Assembly (NCBI RefSeq): GCF_004363005.1
Contig: NZ_SNYH01000001.1
Span: forward strand, 496,001 to 560,000
DNA: 64,000 nucleotides
Source: Tenacibaculum caenipelagi
GTDB lineage: Bacteria > Bacteroidota > Bacteroidia > Flavobacteriales > Flavobacteriaceae
Reading direction: 5' to 3'
Below are positions 19,159-29,939 of this stretch, in pieces. The notes below the pieces were generated by a model. That model worked only from the letters and a program-made list of their open reading frames with translations, was not told the DNA's origin and did not search any database. Position 1 is the stretch's first letter. Every line of letters starts with the position of its first letter. The position numbers and the translations under genes are program-made.

Positions 19159-19868
19159 TTTGTTCTAGTTCGTTTACGGAGTTTAAAAATCCTATCGTCA
19201 TAATACACTTTCAATTCATCGACAAATGACATAGGATTTTTGTACGTTGTTAAAACTTTGTAGGTATAACTATCTAACAAGTCAGTTAGTTGATTTTCTA
19301 AACGCTCAATCTCATTTTTTAAATAAGTAGCATTACTAGTTGTTTTCTTAACTAATGAAATATCTTTATTAAAATTCATCATCGTATTACCTCCAAAGAT
19401 ATGTGCATGAAAAGCTTCTAACTCTTCTAAGCTTCCGTTTTGATATATTTCTATTAGCTTTGTTGTTGTTTCTAATGCCTTTTGTTGCTCATTTTCTTGC
19501 ATTGAAAATTTATCAGGATGCACATACAACATTGCCTCTTTATATAATCTTTTCTTCTCTTTTTGATTTGTTTTTTCTGCTACTTCTTTTTTTGAAATGG
19601 GTACAATACCTGTAGGTTCTTTGTAATTTTTACCTTTCCGCTTTTGCTCTAACCTTTTCTCTTTTTTAGCTTTCTTTTGCTCCTTATATAAAACCGTTAA
19701 TTCTCTTTCTTCTATTAACAAATCGGCTATTTCATTTCGTAACGATTGTTCAAAAGGAAATAACTTAGTCTCAATTGCTTCAATCTTAGTTTTTAACGCA
19801 TTAATTTTCTCTTTTAAGTTTAAAATAGCGTCTGAATTAGCATCGACAGGAAGATGGTTCTCACTCAT
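19134..19868 (-). CDS. J-domain-like coiled-coil protein
   Basis: A 244-residue cytoplasmic protein. Residues 15-75 form a charged coiled coil (LKEKINALKTKIEAIETKL). The middle carries a J-domain-like helix pair with the diagnostic HPD tripeptide in RLYKEAMLYVHPDKFS, followed by LETTTKLIEIYQNGSLEEL. The C-terminal part is another helical segment ending in a basic tail. HPD is the Hsp70-stimulating motif, but the domain is abbreviated, so partnership with DnaK is inference. It lies six bases after the recQ stop, suggesting an operon with recQ. Confidence 0.75.
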   Translation of the reverse strand: MSENHLPVDANSDAILNLKEKINALKTKIEAIETKLFPFEQSLRNEIADLLIEERELTVLYKEQKKAKKEKRLEQKRKGKNYKEPTGIVPISKKEVAEKTNQKEKKRLYKEAMLYVHPDKFSMQENEQQKALETTTKLIEIYQNGSLEELEAFHAHIFGGNTMMNFNKDISLVKKTTSNATYLKNEIERLENQLTDLLDSYTYKVLTTYKNPMSFVDELKVYYDDRIFKLRKRTRTKKKPLRNF

Positions 19869-19874
19869 AACAAC

Positions 19875-21980
19875 CTATCTTTTCCTTTGTAAAATGGTCA
19901 GCCCAACTCGTATTTTTTCATACGAAACTTTCTCTCCCAAAAACTCAAAATAGGGCTTTAAAGTAGTTTCATTTTTCAAAACTTTTTTGGCATTTGCTAC
20001 CAAAGCTAACGTATCTGCCTCGATAAACTCATCCAAACTCACGTCTTTTCCTTCTAGGTATAACTTAGATAGGTGAGAAAAAATAGTGGCAGGTTTTAGT
20101 CCACGGTTTTCAGCTATCTCTTCGACTGTAAAACCTTCTTTATACAACTTAAAAGTCTCTAAAGTAGTGTCTTTTTTAGTCCGCTTCTTCTCGTTTAAAA
20201 AAGTTTTAATCTCTTCCATAAACTCAGCTCCATACACTTCTAATTTTCGTTGTCCTACTCCGCTTATTGCCAAAAACTCTTCATCGGACTGTGGCCTTTC
20301 TCTTTCTATTTCTTTAAGTGTAGCATCATTAAACACCAAATAGGCTGCTATATCTTCTTCTTGAGCAATACGATAACGTAGTTTTCGCAAACGCTCAAAT
20401 AATGTATCTTTAACCGCTTTTTTCTTCTTCTCTTTTGTTACTGTTTGTACTTCTTTCTGAAATTCAACTGGAGTAGTTAACTGTACTTTTTCTCCTTCAA
20501 AGAGCACTTTAGTTGAAAAATCGGTAAGTTGTAAGCTATTATTTAAATGAAAAGCGATTTGACAATAACCTTGGTTTGTTAACTGTATTAAATAATGCTG
20601 CCAATCTCTCCACGAAATATCTTTTCCAACTCCATAGGTTTTTAACGTTTGATAATTCTTGTCTAAAACCCCAGCGTTTTTTGCTCCTCTTAGCACATCT
20701 ATTACAGTCCCCATAGCTTCTTTTCCTTGTAATCGATAAATAGCTGATAGTCCTTTTTGCGCGATAACAGTACCATCAAAAAACTGCGGCGGGTTCTTAC
20801 ACACATCACAATTTCCGCAGTTTTCTTCAATTAATTCTCCAAAATAACTAAGCAATATTTTTCTTCGACAAACTGTAGCTTCAGCAAATTGCTTCATACG
20901 TTCTAATTTTGCCTCTTGCACTTCCTTATTTCCGGTATTCTCTATAAACTGACGCAACTGAATAACATCTGCATAACTGTGAAATAACAAGGCTTTTGCA
21001 GGTAAACCGTCACGACCTGAACGTCCAATTTCTTGATAATAACCTTCAATATTTTTAGGCATATTATAGTGAATTACCCAACGAACGTTTGACTTGTCAA
21101 TTCCCATTCCAAAAGCAATAGTAGCACAAATGACTTCACAATCATCTTTGATAAAAGCCTCTTGTGTTTTAGCTCTTTCCTCAAAAGATAATCCCGCATG
21201 ATATGCTTTCGCTTCAATATTATTTTGTTGCAGTTTACTAGCTAATTGCTCTGTAGCTTTTCTGCTCAAACAATAAATAATACCTGTTTCATTAGGTCGT
21301 TTCTTAATAAACTTAATGATTTGTTGCACTCTATCATTTGCAGGACGAACTTCTAACGCTATATTCTCTCTATTAAAAGAACTAATAAACTGCGTAGCAT
21401 TAGGTACGGCTAATTGCTCTAAAATATCTTGTTGCGTTGCTTTATCTGCTGTAGCCGTTAATGCAACTATAGGAACTTCAGGTAATGATTTTTTTAAAAA
21501 TGCTAATTGTTTATACGAAGGACGAAAATCGTGCCCCCACGCAGAAATACAGTGAGCTTCATCAATCGCAATACAACTAATATATGTTTGATTCAATATA
21601 TTTTGAAGCAAGGACAAACTCTCAGGAGCCACATATAGCAATTTGATTTTTTTATTAATTACAGCCTCAAAAACCGCTTCTTGTTCTTCGGTTGATTGAC
21701 TACTATTGTAAAAAGTAGCTGGAATTCCGTTAGCTTTCAAGCTATCCACTTGATCTTTCATCAAAGCTATTAATGGAGAAATCACTAAGGTAATTCCTTC
21801 AAAAAACAATGCTGGTAATTGATAACAAATAGACTTTCCTCCACCCGTAGGCATAATAACCAACGTATCTTTTTTTGATAAAATATTTTCAATAATAGTT
21901 TGTTGTTCTAAGCGAAAACTATCGTAACCAAAATTTACTTTTAACTTTTCTAACAACTCTTGTTCTGTAACCTGCATCAT
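19875..21980 (-). CDS. recQ: ATP-dependent DNA helicase RecQ
   Basis: This is a superfamily 2 3'-5' DNA helicase for recombination and replication-fork repair. The 701-residue chain has Walker A in [14 protein letters not shown] (about residue 45), a DEAH box in [17 protein letters not shown] (about 140), RecQ-family motif VI ([20 protein letters not shown]), the four-Cys zinc module ([12 protein letters not shown]...CGNCDVC), an HRDC domain (about 540-605, with [15 protein letters not shown]) and a C-terminal HTH_40-like segment ([20 protein letters not shown]). A -7-like TATTTTTG (21985-21992, minus) ends four bases before the ATG pair, so the mRNA may be leaderless. Confidence 0.96.
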   Translation of the reverse strand: MMQVTEQELLEKLKVNFGYDSFRLEQQTIIENILSKKDTLVIMPTGGGKSICYQLPALFFEGITLVISPLIALMKDQVDSLKANGIPATFYNSSQSTEEQEAVFEAVINKKIKLLYVAPESLSLLQNILNQTYISCIAIDEAHCISAWGHDFRPSYKQLAFLKKSLPEVPIVALTATADKATQQDILEQLAVPNATQFISSFNRENIALEVRPANDRVQQIIKFIKKRPNETGIIYCLSRKATEQLASKLQQNNIEAKAYHAGLSFEERAKTQEAFIKDDCEVICATIAFGMGIDKSNVRWVIHYNMPKNIEGYYQEIGRSGRDGLPAKALLFHSYADVIQLRQFIENTGNKEVQEAKLERMKQFAEATVCRRKILLSYFGELIEENCGNCDVCKNPPQFFDGTVIAQKGLSAIYRLQGKEAMGTVIDVLRGAKNAGVLDKNYQTLKTYGVGKDISWRDWQHYLIQLTNQGYCQIAFHLNNSLQLTDFSTKVLFEGEKVQLTTPVEFQKEVQTVTKEKKKKAVKDTLFERLRKLRYRIAQEEDIAAYLVFNDATLKEIERERPQSDEEFLAISGVGQRKLEVYGAEFMEEIKTFLNEKKRTKKDTTLETFKLYKEGFTVEEIAENRGLKPATIFSHLSKLYLEGKDVSLDEFIEADTLALVANAKKVLKNETTLKPYFEFLGEKVSYEKIRVGLTILQRKR

Positions 21981-22002
21981 TTGGCAAAAATAGTAATAAA
22001 AA

Positions 22003-22028
22003 AAGCGTAGAGTTTAAACTCTACGCTT
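22003..22028 (-). terminator. Terminator of the tricorn-like protease gene
   Basis: A perfect 26-base palindrome (AAGCGTAGAGTTT and its complement) is followed on the minus strand by seven T's. It lies 25 bases past the stop at 22053 and just upstream of recQ. Confidence 0.85.
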
Positions 22029-22052
22029 GATATTTTCGATGATTTGTTATTG

Positions 22053-25000
22053 CTATTTTATATCCTGTAACAACACCTCAACTGCTTTCTTTAATTGAGC
22101 ATCTTCTCCTCTAGCTTTCCATCCTGGTGCATTCTTCACCAAATAATCTGGTACTGCTGGTGCTTCATTCTCCATATTCTCACCTGTTTTCTTTACATAC
22201 CATGCTCTAAAAGGCATACGAATCATTCCATTTTGTAAACGTTTACCTCCTGTAGAAATTACTGCTCCAAAGGTTGGTTGCCCCACTAATTTTCCTAAAC
22301 CTAAGTTTTTAAATGCATGTGAAAAAATTTCAGCGTTTGAATAACTATTTTCATTACATAAAGCCACCATTGGTTTTGTATTTACCGATAAAATAGCTCT
22401 TTCATTAAACGGATAGTTCTCTTTAAACTTTTTATGATTTTTTAAGCTTTTTGCTGCTCCTCTTGGAACCGTGTATGCATGTTGATCTACATTTAACACT
22501 GCCATTAATCGGTCGGTAGTCCAACCTCCACCATTATAGCGAACATCAATTACAATTCCTTTTTTACCATAACCACTTGCTTTTAATTCACGTTCAAAAC
22601 GCTCAAAACTTGGCATATTCATTCCTTGAATATGAATATATCCTAATTGACCATTAGAATATTCATCTACCAACTTCTTTCTAGAATTCACCCATTCTTC
22701 ATATTGTAACCTTCTTAATGATTTTTCTGGACGTAATACTACTTCTTTACCATTATCTAAACTCAATAAAATCTCTTTCGATTGCGTATTCTTTAGTAAA
22801 CTGTAGAAATTTGTATTTCTTTTAATTTCTTGTCCGTTAACAGCTGAGATAATATCTCCTACTTTTAACTTACTGGTTGATTTATCTGCTACTGAATTTG
22901 GTAACACATAAGAAACCTTAACTCCTTTTTTAGTGTTCTCTACTTCTAATCCTAATACTCCTACTTTATCACTTGTATTTCTTGGTCCACGACCACGATA
23001 CCCCATGTGACTCGCATTTAACTGCCCTAAAAGTAGGTTATACATATACTCATAATCTTCATGTGTCGTTGCTGATAATACCCAAGGCTTGTATTTTTTC
23101 ACCAAAGCATTCCAGTTATACCCATGGAACTCTGGATCGTAAAACCCAGCTGTTAATGCACGAATACCTTCTTCAAAAATTTGTTGATATAATTTTTTTT
23201 GATCTATCGTATAGGTAGCACTATGAGGTAGATTAGTAACTTTATCTGACTTTGTATCTAATTGAGCTAACTTTCCTTTAGATATAAAATAAATTTTTCC
23301 TTTGCTATCAGTAAAATTACCTGCATTTGTTATTCCTTTTACTAATTTAGGCTTGCTTCCATCCCATTTTACCTTGTAAGTACTTCTTTTTTTAGTTGCT
23401 GGATCGGTTGCTGAAAAATAAATAAAATCACTATCAGCACTAAACACAGGACTATATTCATCGTCTTGTAAAGATGTTACCTGTACTAAACGATCATAAA
23501 TCTTATCTGCATCAATTTTTACAATTACTTCTTTCTTCTTTTTCTTACTTTTTTTATCATCTTTACCCTCAGATTCTTCTTCTTTTCTCTCTGGATAATA
23601 TGCCCCTTCTTCGTGATCTAACTTCGTTTTTTCCCAATCTGATTTTTCTAACCAAACCATCCATACATCATAATTGATTCCATTTCTATTCGATAAGAAT
23701 GCTAATTTTTTCCCATCAGCACTCCAAACAGGATTACGATCACTTCTTGGATGCATAGACACATTCATTTTGGTAGATGGATTTTCTATAGATTGAATAA
23801 AAATTTCACTATCAAAATTTAAATCCTCCTGAGAATAAGCAATGTATTTACTATCTGGACTCCATGATACTCCTGTTGCTGCTGCCCAAGAATTAGAGTA
23901 CTCTTTAGCATTTGTTATCTTTCCTTTTTTAACATCAGCAATCATTAAAACTCCTCTTCCTACCTGATACGCTATTTTTTTACCATCAGGTGAAACTAAA
24001 GAATATTCAATATCTTCTTTACTATTTGTTAGTTTAGAAACTTTTGTTTTTAAACTGCGCTGTAAGCCTACCAAAGTATCAGTTGACACAACACTGTATA
24101 ATTGATACACTCCTTCTCTATCTGATGAAAAAACAACTGTTTTATCATCTAACCATTGTGGGTTTATATCTCTATATGGGTGCTTACTTACATTGTTTGA
24201 ATGCTTCTTTTCTTTGTTATTTTCTTTTACAAAGATCTCTCCATTAATTTCAACTGCAATATTTTTTCCATTTGGCGAAACTGCATAACTGTTAATTTCG
24301 TTTGTAACGGTTTTAGTTTCTTCCTCCGCAAAACGATTATCCGACACAATATTTAGCCTAATTTTCTGAACTTTTCCTTCCTCTAATTTATAGGTATCAA
24401 CTCCACTTAAGTATACAATAGTTCCATTATTACTAACTGAAAAAGTACGAACTCCGTCTTTTGTGTGTTTTGTTAATTGAGTTGCTATCCCACTTACAGT
24501 TCCATTAGCTGAAATCACTTGTTTATAAATATTATAACGTCCACTCTCAGCTCCTATATAATACAAGTTCCCTTCTGCATCCCAAGCTGGTGAATGGTCA
24601 TTTTTATTACTAGTTGTTATCTGATTATATTGGTTTGTTTCTGTGTTATATATCCAAATATCTCGTTGTGCTGAACCTGTATAATCTTCTCGAGAAATAC
24701 GACAAGCTCCTTTGGTAAAAGCAATTAATTTCCCGTTAGGAGACACCGTTGCCATTTCACCATATGCCGTTAGTAAACGACGTGGTGTTTCCCCTTCTTC
24801 ATTTACCACATACATTTGAGCATCCCACTCTGGACCTCTAAGTACTCGACGTGTTGTAAATACAACATCTCCATTTTTTCTCCAATCAGTCGGAGTGTTA
24901 TCTGTAGGGTAATAAGTTAACTGTTTAGGAACTCCCCCATTTACAGAAGTAATAAATACATTATCATTTCCTTTTCTATCAGATGAAAATGCTATTTCAG

Positions 25001-25220
25001 TCCCTTCATTATTCCATACAGGGTTACTTTCATACCCTTTATTAATAGTGAGTCTTTTTGTTTGTTGATTATTAAAATTATACAACCAAATATCACCATA
25101 ATAACTAAAGGCCATTTGAGAAGCATCAGGGCTAATGGCAGGTTTACGTATTAAAGCTTGTTGAGCTGACAAGAAGTTACTTGCTAACAATGCCAGCACT
25201 AAAAATATCTTTTGGGTCAT
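22053..25220 (-). CDS. Tricorn-like S41 family peptidase with beta-propeller
   Basis: This is an exported 1055-residue serine protease (signal peptide MTQKIFLVLALLASNFLSAQ). The N-terminal two thirds are WD40/PD40 propeller repeats (for example ISPDASQMAFSYYGDIWLYN and WNNEGTEIAFSSDRKGNDNV). A Lys/Asp/Glu-rich low-complexity loop sits near residues 555-575. Then come a tricorn C1-like core, a PDZ domain (VGVLGLEVENTKKGVKVSYV) and the S41 catalytic domain with GIVIDVRYNGGGWT and the nucleophile Ser in ALCNENSYSNAEIFSHAF (about residue 958). The family trims peptides to oligopeptides; periplasmic location is inferred. It follows trpA on the same strand. Confidence 0.93.
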   Translation of the reverse strand: MTQKIFLVLALLASNFLSAQQALIRKPAISPDASQMAFSYYGDIWLYNFNNQQTKRLTINKGYESNPVWNNEGTEIAFSSDRKGNDNVFITSVNGGVPKQLTYYPTDNTPTDWRKNGDVVFTTRRVLRGPEWDAQMYVVNEEGETPRRLLTAYGEMATVSPNGKLIAFTKGACRISREDYTGSAQRDIWIYNTETNQYNQITTSNKNDHSPAWDAEGNLYYIGAESGRYNIYKQVISANGTVSGIATQLTKHTKDGVRTFSVSNNGTIVYLSGVDTYKLEEGKVQKIRLNIVSDNRFAEEETKTVTNEINSYAVSPNGKNIAVEINGEIFVKENNKEKKHSNNVSKHPYRDINPQWLDDKTVVFSSDREGVYQLYSVVSTDTLVGLQRSLKTKVSKLTNSKEDIEYSLVSPDGKKIAYQVGRGVLMIADVKKGKITNAKEYSNSWAAATGVSWSPDSKYIAYSQEDLNFDSEIFIQSIENPSTKMNVSMHPRSDRNPVWSADGKKLAFLSNRNGINYDVWMVWLEKSDWEKTKLDHEEGAYYPERKEEESEGKDDKKSKKKKKEVIVKIDADKIYDRLVQVTSLQDDEYSPVFSADSDFIYFSATDPATKKRSTYKVKWDGSKPKLVKGITNAGNFTDSKGKIYFISKGKLAQLDTKSDKVTNLPHSATYTIDQKKLYQQIFEEGIRALTAGFYDPEFHGYNWNALVKKYKPWVLSATTHEDYEYMYNLLLGQLNASHMGYRGRGPRNTSDKVGVLGLEVENTKKGVKVSYVLPNSVADKSTSKLKVGDIISAVNGQEIKRNTNFYSLLKNTQSKEILLSLDNGKEVVLRPEKSLRRLQYEEWVNSRKKLVDEYSNGQLGYIHIQGMNMPSFERFERELKASGYGKKGIVIDVRYNGGGWTTDRLMAVLNVDQHAYTVPRGAAKSLKNHKKFKENYPFNERAILSVNTKPMVALCNENSYSNAEIFSHAFKNLGLGKLVGQPTFGAVISTGGKRLQNGMIRMPFRAWYVKKTGENMENEAPAVPDYLVKNAPGWKARGEDAQLKKAVEVLLQDIK

Positions 25221-25289
25221 CTTATTTGTAATTTTAGAATGACCAAATTAATTCTTTACAACTATATTTTCACTAAAATTAGCAATACA

Positions 25290-26060
25290 TTAACACTTCT
25301 TAACATTTGAAATAAAGTCAGATACTCCTTTTACTCCATCTTTATCTAAATTCCTTATAAAAGCTGAACCTATAATTGCTCCATTTGCATATTCGCAGGC
25401 AGTGGAAAATGTTTTTTGATTGGAGATTCCAAAACCTACAATGAGTTTACTTTTTAAATTCATATTTTGAATTCTTCTAAAATAACCTATCTGTTCTTCG
25501 GAAATTTCTCCTTTAGCTCCAGTTATAGAAGCCGAGGCAACCATATAAATAAAAGCTTTGGTTAAACTATCAATCTTACGAATTCGTTCTTCGGAAGTAT
25601 GTGGTGTAATTAAAAACACATTGGTTATTCCATAGTTGTCAAATAATTGCTGATAATGATTTTCGTATTCAACCATTGGTAAATCTGGAATAATCACGGT
25701 ATCAATTCCACAATCTTTTACTTTTTGACAAAACCTATCTTCTCCGTATTTTATAATCTGATTTACATACCCCATTAATACCAAAGGAGTTTTGTTCGTA
25801 TCTTTTATAGAAGATAATTGTTCAAAAACCACATCGAGGTTCATGCCATTTTTTAGTGCTATATCACTACTATGTTGAATAGTTGGTCCATCTGCTAACG
25901 GATCAGAATATGGCAAACCTACCTCTATAAAATCTACTTCCGTATTACTTAGTTCAGTAATGATTTTTGTAGTATCATCTAATTTTGGAAAACCTGCGGT
26001 AAAGAATATTGATAATAAATCGTTCTCTTTTTGATTGAATATATTTTGGATTGAGTTCAT
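25290..26060 (-). CDS. trpA: Tryptophan synthase alpha chain
   Basis: TrpA cleaves indole-3-glycerol phosphate to indole and G3P, and passes indole to TrpB. Its 256 residues are full length. Catalytic Glu lies in DFIEVGLPYSDPLADGP and catalytic Asp in CGIDTVIIPDLPMVEYE; the phosphate-binding end is IVGFGISNQKTF and GAIIGSAFI. It is the last gene of trpEGDCFBA. The 62-base gap to trpB holds a dispersed repeat. No clear terminator follows, so some transcription may continue into the S41 gene. Confidence 0.97.
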   Translation of the reverse strand: MNSIQNIFNQKENDLLSIFFTAGFPKLDDTTKIITELSNTEVDFIEVGLPYSDPLADGPTIQHSSDIALKNGMNLDVVFEQLSSIKDTNKTPLVLMGYVNQIIKYGEDRFCQKVKDCGIDTVIIPDLPMVEYENHYQQLFDNYGITNVFLITPHTSEERIRKIDSLTKAFIYMVASASITGAKGEISEEQIGYFRRIQNMNLKSKLIVGFGISNQKTFSTACEYANGAIIGSAFIRNLDKDGVKGVSDFISNVKKC

Positions 26061-26092
26061 TGTTGCGCTATGTTTTTAAACCTATTTTCTCT

Positions 26093-26122
26093 GAGATTTC
26101 TCACTTCGTTCAGAATTGCAGA
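26093..26122. repeat. Dispersed intergenic repeat between trpB and trpA
   Basis: AGATTTCTCACTTCGTTC appears here followed by a diverged end (AGAATTGCAGA). It belongs to the same family as the copies at 27328 and 29940, whose tail reads GAAATGACA. Confidence 0.65.
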
Positions 26123-27298
26123 TTACTCTAAATGTTTAATATATGTTTCTAAATCTTTATCTCCTCTTCCTGATAAATTCACCACAACCACTTGATCTTT
26201 TTGTAGGTTCATTTTTGGTAATACCGCCAAGGCATGTGCACTTTCTAGTGCAGGAATAATTCCTTCTATTTTTGTCAATTCGTAAGCAGCGGCTAACGCT
26301 TCTTTATCAGTAGCGTTCATAAACATTGCTCGTTTAGTTTCGTGCAAAAAGGCATGTAAAGGACCAACCCCTGGGTAATCTAATCCTGCTGAAATTGAAT
26401 AAGGCTCTATAATTTGTCCATATTCATCTTGCATTAAAATAGTTTTACTTCCATGAATTACACCTACTTCTCCTAATTGTGAAGTTGCTGCACTTTCTCC
26501 TGAATCTACTCCTAATCCTGCTGCTTCAACAGCAATTAATTCAACTTCTTCGTCTTCTAAATAATGATAAAAAGCACCTGCAGCATTACTTCCTCCTCCC
26601 ACACAAGCTATAATAGTATTAGGATTTTCTTTACCTGTTTGTTCTTTCAACTGCACTTTCATTTCTTCTGAAATGACCGCTTGTAAACGAGCTACCATAT
26701 CTGGATAAGGATGTGGACCTACCACTGAACCAATTAAATAATAGGTATCTGGATGTTGAATCCAATAACGAATGGCTTCGTTTGTAGCATCTTTCAGCGT
26801 TTTACTTCCACTAGTGGCAGGCACTACTTTTGCTCCTAGCATTTTCATTCGAGCTACATTTGGTGCTTGACGCTTGATATCAGTTTCTCCCATAAAAACA
26901 ACACATTCCAAATCCATTAAAGCACAAACCGTTGCTGTGGCAACACCATGTTGTCCAGCACCTGTTTCAGCAATAATTTTCGTTTTCCCTAAGTGCTTTG
27001 CTATTAAAATCTGACCAATCGTGTTATTTACCTTATGTGCTCCCGTATGGTTTAAATCTTCTCGTTTTAAATAAATAGTTGCTCCGTATTTTTGCGATAA
27101 TCGTTTCGCTAAATACAACGGACTCGGGCGTCCAACATAATGCTTCAATAAATCTTTATATTCTTTTTGAAAAGATTCAGATTCTATAATTTGTATATAG
27201 TTATCTTCTAATTCTTTTACGTTTGGATACAATAATTCAGGAATAAATGCTCCTCCAAATTGTCCGTAATAACCGTTATTGTCTGGTTGAAATTTCAT
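26123..27298 (-). CDS. trpB: Tryptophan synthase beta chain
   Basis: This PLP enzyme condenses indole with serine to form tryptophan. The chain has 391 residues. The PLP lysine lies in [11 protein letters not shown], the ammonium/active-site region is [13 protein letters not shown], and the phosphate cup of PLP is [12 protein letters not shown]. The C-terminus [13 protein letters not shown] is standard for TrpB1. It sits between trpF and trpA, with a dispersed repeat in the gap on each side. Confidence 0.98.
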   Translation of the reverse strand: MKFQPDNNGYYGQFGGAFIPELLYPNVKELEDNYIQIIESESFQKEYKDLLKHYVGRPSPLYLAKRLSQKYGATIYLKREDLNHTGAHKVNNTIGQILIAKHLGKTKIIAETGAGQHGVATATVCALMDLECVVFMGETDIKRQAPNVARMKMLGAKVVPATSGSKTLKDATNEAIRYWIQHPDTYYLIGSVVGPHPYPDMVARLQAVISEEMKVQLKEQTGKENPNTIIACVGGGSNAAGAFYHYLEDEEVELIAVEAAGLGVDSGESAATSQLGEVGVIHGSKTILMQDEYGQIIEPYSISAGLDYPGVGPLHAFLHETKRAMFMNATDKEALAAAYELTKIEGIIPALESAHALAVLPKMNLQKDQVVVVNLSGRGDKDLETYIKHLE

Positions 27299-27327
27299 CT
27301 TCTTGCCGTATGTTATTTAGCTATAGA

Positions 27328-27355
27328 GAGATTTCTCACTTCGTTCGAAATGACA
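27328..27355. repeat. Dispersed intergenic repeat between trpF and trpB
   Basis: AGATTTCTCACTTCGTTCG followed by AAATGACA. The core TTCGTTCGAA is nearly self-complementary. It is the same unit as at 29940-29966. Confidence 0.75.
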
Positions 27356-27373
27356 CTTAACTCTTAACTCTTT

Positions 27374-27997
27374 TTAACTAATATTTTTTTTTAACTTCTT
27401 TAATTTCTCTACTGATTTCACTCCTGGTTTGGTTTCAAACTTGCTATTCACATCAATTACATGACAGTATTGTGATTCTTTTCTTTTAAAAAAGGATTGT
27501 AATTCAGCTACTTCAGCTAAACCTATTCCTCCACTTAAAAAGTAAGGTTTTGTCGAATTGTAATTTTTTAAAATTCCCCAATTAAACACTTCTCCATTTC
27601 CTCCTCGCTCTTTTCCTTTAGTGTCAAATAAAAAATAGTCTATCTCCTCTTCATAGGGTTTCAAAATCTCAAAATTAAATTCGTCTTTAATTCCAAATAC
27701 CTTGATAATTTCTACTTTTGGTAAATATTGTTTTAACTCTTTTATATAATCGATCGTTTCATCTCCATGTAACTGAACTACATCCAATCGATACTCTTCA
27801 ATCAATGAAACTACTATTTCTACATACTCATTAACAAAAACACCAACTTTTTTAATTTCACTAGGTAATTCTGGAATAATTCCTTCAAAATTTCTCGGCG
27901 ATTTTTCATAGAAAATAAACCCAAGATAATCAGGTTGTAATTCAGCTACTTGCTGAATATTTTCTACTGAGGTCATACCACAAATTTTCAGTTTCAT
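27374..27997 (-). CDS. trpF: Phosphoribosylanthranilate isomerase
   Basis: TrpF carries out the Amadori rearrangement of PRA to CdRP in tryptophan synthesis. Its 207 residues are typical. Motifs: MKLKICGMTSVENI (catalytic Cys in KICGM), VQLHGDE, FLFDTKGKERGGNGEVFNW (catalytic Asp), and FLSGGIGLAEV. It is one base downstream of trpC, so translation is likely coupled. Confidence 0.97.
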   Translation of the reverse strand: MKLKICGMTSVENIQQVAELQPDYLGFIFYEKSPRNFEGIIPELPSEIKKVGVFVNEYVEIVVSLIEEYRLDVVQLHGDETIDYIKELKQYLPKVEIIKVFGIKDEFNFEILKPYEEEIDYFLFDTKGKERGGNGEVFNWGILKNYNSTKPYFLSGGIGLAEVAELQSFFKRKESQYCHVIDVNSKFETKPGVKSVEKLKKLKKNIS

Positions 27998-27998
27998 A

Positions 27999-28787
27999 TT
28001 ATCTAATTTGATTGATAAACTCTTGACATGCTTGTCCTGGATTTTCTGTCTTCATAAAGTTTTCACCTATTAAAAAACCTTGAAAATCATATTCTTTTAA
28101 CCCTGTTATTATTCTTGGATTAGAAATTCCACTTTCAGAAACTTTTATTGCACTTGCTGGAATTTGATTTGCTAACTTTATTGAGTGTTCTAAATCCACT
28201 TCAAATGTTTTTAAGTTTCTATTGTTAATTCCTATGATTTTATTATCTAAGTCTCCTATTTTATCTAAATCTTCCTGAGTATGGATTTCATACAAGACCT
28301 CTAAGCCTAAATCATTAGCTAATTGCCCGTAGTTTTTTAATTCTTGCGCTGTTAAGCAAGTAGCTATTAATAAAATTACATCGGCTCCAATAGCCTTAGC
28401 TTCTACGATTTGGAATCCGTCAACAATAAAATCTTTTCTTAAAATTGGTTTTTGCTCATTGAGAGCTCTTGCTTCCATCAAATCTGCCATGGTTCCTCCA
28501 AAAAATGAAGTATCTGTTAAAATTGATAAAGCAGCAACGTTAGCATCTAAATATCCTTCAACAACTTCAGACAATGTAACTTTATCATTAATAATCCCTT
28601 TAGAAGGTGATTGACGTTTGAATTCAGCTATAATTCCTGTTGAATACGGATCTAATAATGATTTTTTTAGTGAAATTGGCTGTCTTTTAAAATTAGGACT
28701 TTCAACTAATTTTTTAACTGGAACCTCAGCTTTTATTTTTGCTACTTCTTGTTTTTTGAAATTTATTATTTTATCTAAAATAGTCAT
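27999..28787 (-). CDS. trpC: Indole-3-glycerol phosphate synthase
   Basis: TrpC closes the indole ring from CdRP. The 262-residue TIM barrel has IIAEFKRQSPSKGIIND (catalytic Glu/Lys), PILRKDFIVDGFQI (catalytic Lys), IIGINNRNLKTFEVDLE and VSESGISNPRII. It is followed by trpF after one base and preceded by a 123-base gap holding two repeat-like stretches. Confidence 0.98.
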   Translation of the reverse strand: MTILDKIINFKKQEVAKIKAEVPVKKLVESPNFKRQPISLKKSLLDPYSTGIIAEFKRQSPSKGIINDKVTLSEVVEGYLDANVAALSILTDTSFFGGTMADLMEARALNEQKPILRKDFIVDGFQIVEAKAIGADVILLIATCLTAQELKNYGQLANDLGLEVLYEIHTQEDLDKIGDLDNKIIGINNRNLKTFEVDLEHSIKLANQIPASAIKVSESGISNPRIITGLKEYDFQGFLIGENFMKTENPGQACQEFINQIR

Positions 28788-28800
28788 CTTGTATTCTTTT

Positions 28801-28901
28801 TGTTATTACGAACAAAGTGAAGCAATCTAAATTATCTTCTTTTACTGAAAGATTCCTTCACTACCACTTCGACTACGCTCAGTGTCCGTTCGGAATGACG
28901 G
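28801..28901. repeat. Two dispersed repeat units between trpD and trpC
   Basis: One unit (28801-28828) has ACGAACAAAGTGAAGCAATCT. The second (28850-28901) has CACTTCGACTACGCTCAGTG followed by CGGAATGACGG. Both match the common Bacteroidota intergenic repeat style, in which an ATTNCGAACGAAGTGAAG-type word pairs with its complement. Confidence 0.6.
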
Positions 28902-28910
28902 CTTTATATT

Positions 28911-29897
28911 TTAATTTACTAATTTTTCTAACGATTGTTTTGCTTTTAAACCTAACAAAGAGTCTTTCGCCTCTTCAAAAGCAGTTTCAAAACTCTTCTG
29001 TTTATCAAAGGTTTTTAAGGCAAATGCAGCATTTGTTAATACTACATTATTTTGTGCTTCTGTTCCTTTTCCTTTAATAATATTCACAAATATTTCAGCA
29101 GCTTCATTAACGCTATTTCCTCCAAAAATAGAGGAAGGAACAATTTGCTTTTGTCCTAAATCAGATGGAGAAACTTGTTGCTCAGCTTCTTTAGTAAATA
29201 ATTTAAAATCTCCTGTTAATGAAATTTCATCATAACCATCTAACGCATGTACCACTCCATAGTTTACGTTAGATTGTTGCAACATATAGTTGTATACTCT
29301 TGCAACCTCTAAATTAAATACTCCTACTAACTGATTTTGTGGTTGACTTGGGTTTACCAACGGTCCCAACATATTAAAAAATGTTTTTACTCCTAATTCT
29401 CTGCGGATAGGAGCCACCACCTTCATCGCTGGATGAAATAATGGGGCATGTAAAAAACAAATGTTTGCTTCGTCTAACTGTCTCTTCAAAGTGATTTCAT
29501 CATTTGTAAAGTTGTACCCTAAAAACTCCAACATATTAGATGATCCTGAAGCAGAAGAAACCCCATAATTTCCATGTTTTGCGACTTTATGTCCTGTTCC
29601 TGCTACAATAAATGAAGTTAATGTTGAGATATTGAACGTGTTTTTTCCATCACCTCCTGTTCCACACAGATCAATAGTATTAAAATCCGATAGATCTACT
29701 TTTATTGCTAATTCTAATAAAGCTTCTCTAAACCCCGATAATTCATCTACTGAAACTGGACGCATTAAAAACACGGTAATAAATGCGGCTATTTGTGAAG
29801 CATTGTATTTTTCTTGTGCAATGTTTAGCAATACTTCTTTCGACTGCTCTTTAGTCAATCGTTTTTGTTCAAATAGAGTGTTTAATATTTTTTTCAT
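28911..29897 (-). CDS. trpD: Anthranilate phosphoribosyltransferase
   Basis: TrpD transfers the phosphoribosyl group from PRPP to anthranilate. The 328-residue chain has the PRPP-binding glycine loop in DLCGTGGDGKNTFNIST, KHGNYGVSSASGSSNMLE, LHAPLFHPAMKVVAPIRRELG (anthranilate site) and NMLGPLVNP. It lies between trpG and trpC with a repeat-bearing gap on each side. Confidence 0.97.
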   Translation of the reverse strand: MKKILNTLFEQKRLTKEQSKEVLLNIAQEKYNASQIAAFITVFLMRPVSVDELSGFREALLELAIKVDLSDFNTIDLCGTGGDGKNTFNISTLTSFIVAGTGHKVAKHGNYGVSSASGSSNMLEFLGYNFTNDEITLKRQLDEANICFLHAPLFHPAMKVVAPIRRELGVKTFFNMLGPLVNPSQPQNQLVGVFNLEVARVYNYMLQQSNVNYGVVHALDGYDEISLTGDFKLFTKEAEQQVSPSDLGQKQIVPSSIFGGNSVNEAAEIFVNIIKGKGTEAQNNVVLTNAAFALKTFDKQKSFETAFEEAKDSLLGLKAKQSLEKLVN

Positions 29898-29939
29898 TTC
29901 TTTTTTGTTTTCTACAGAATAAGTTGACTCTCTTTTAAC

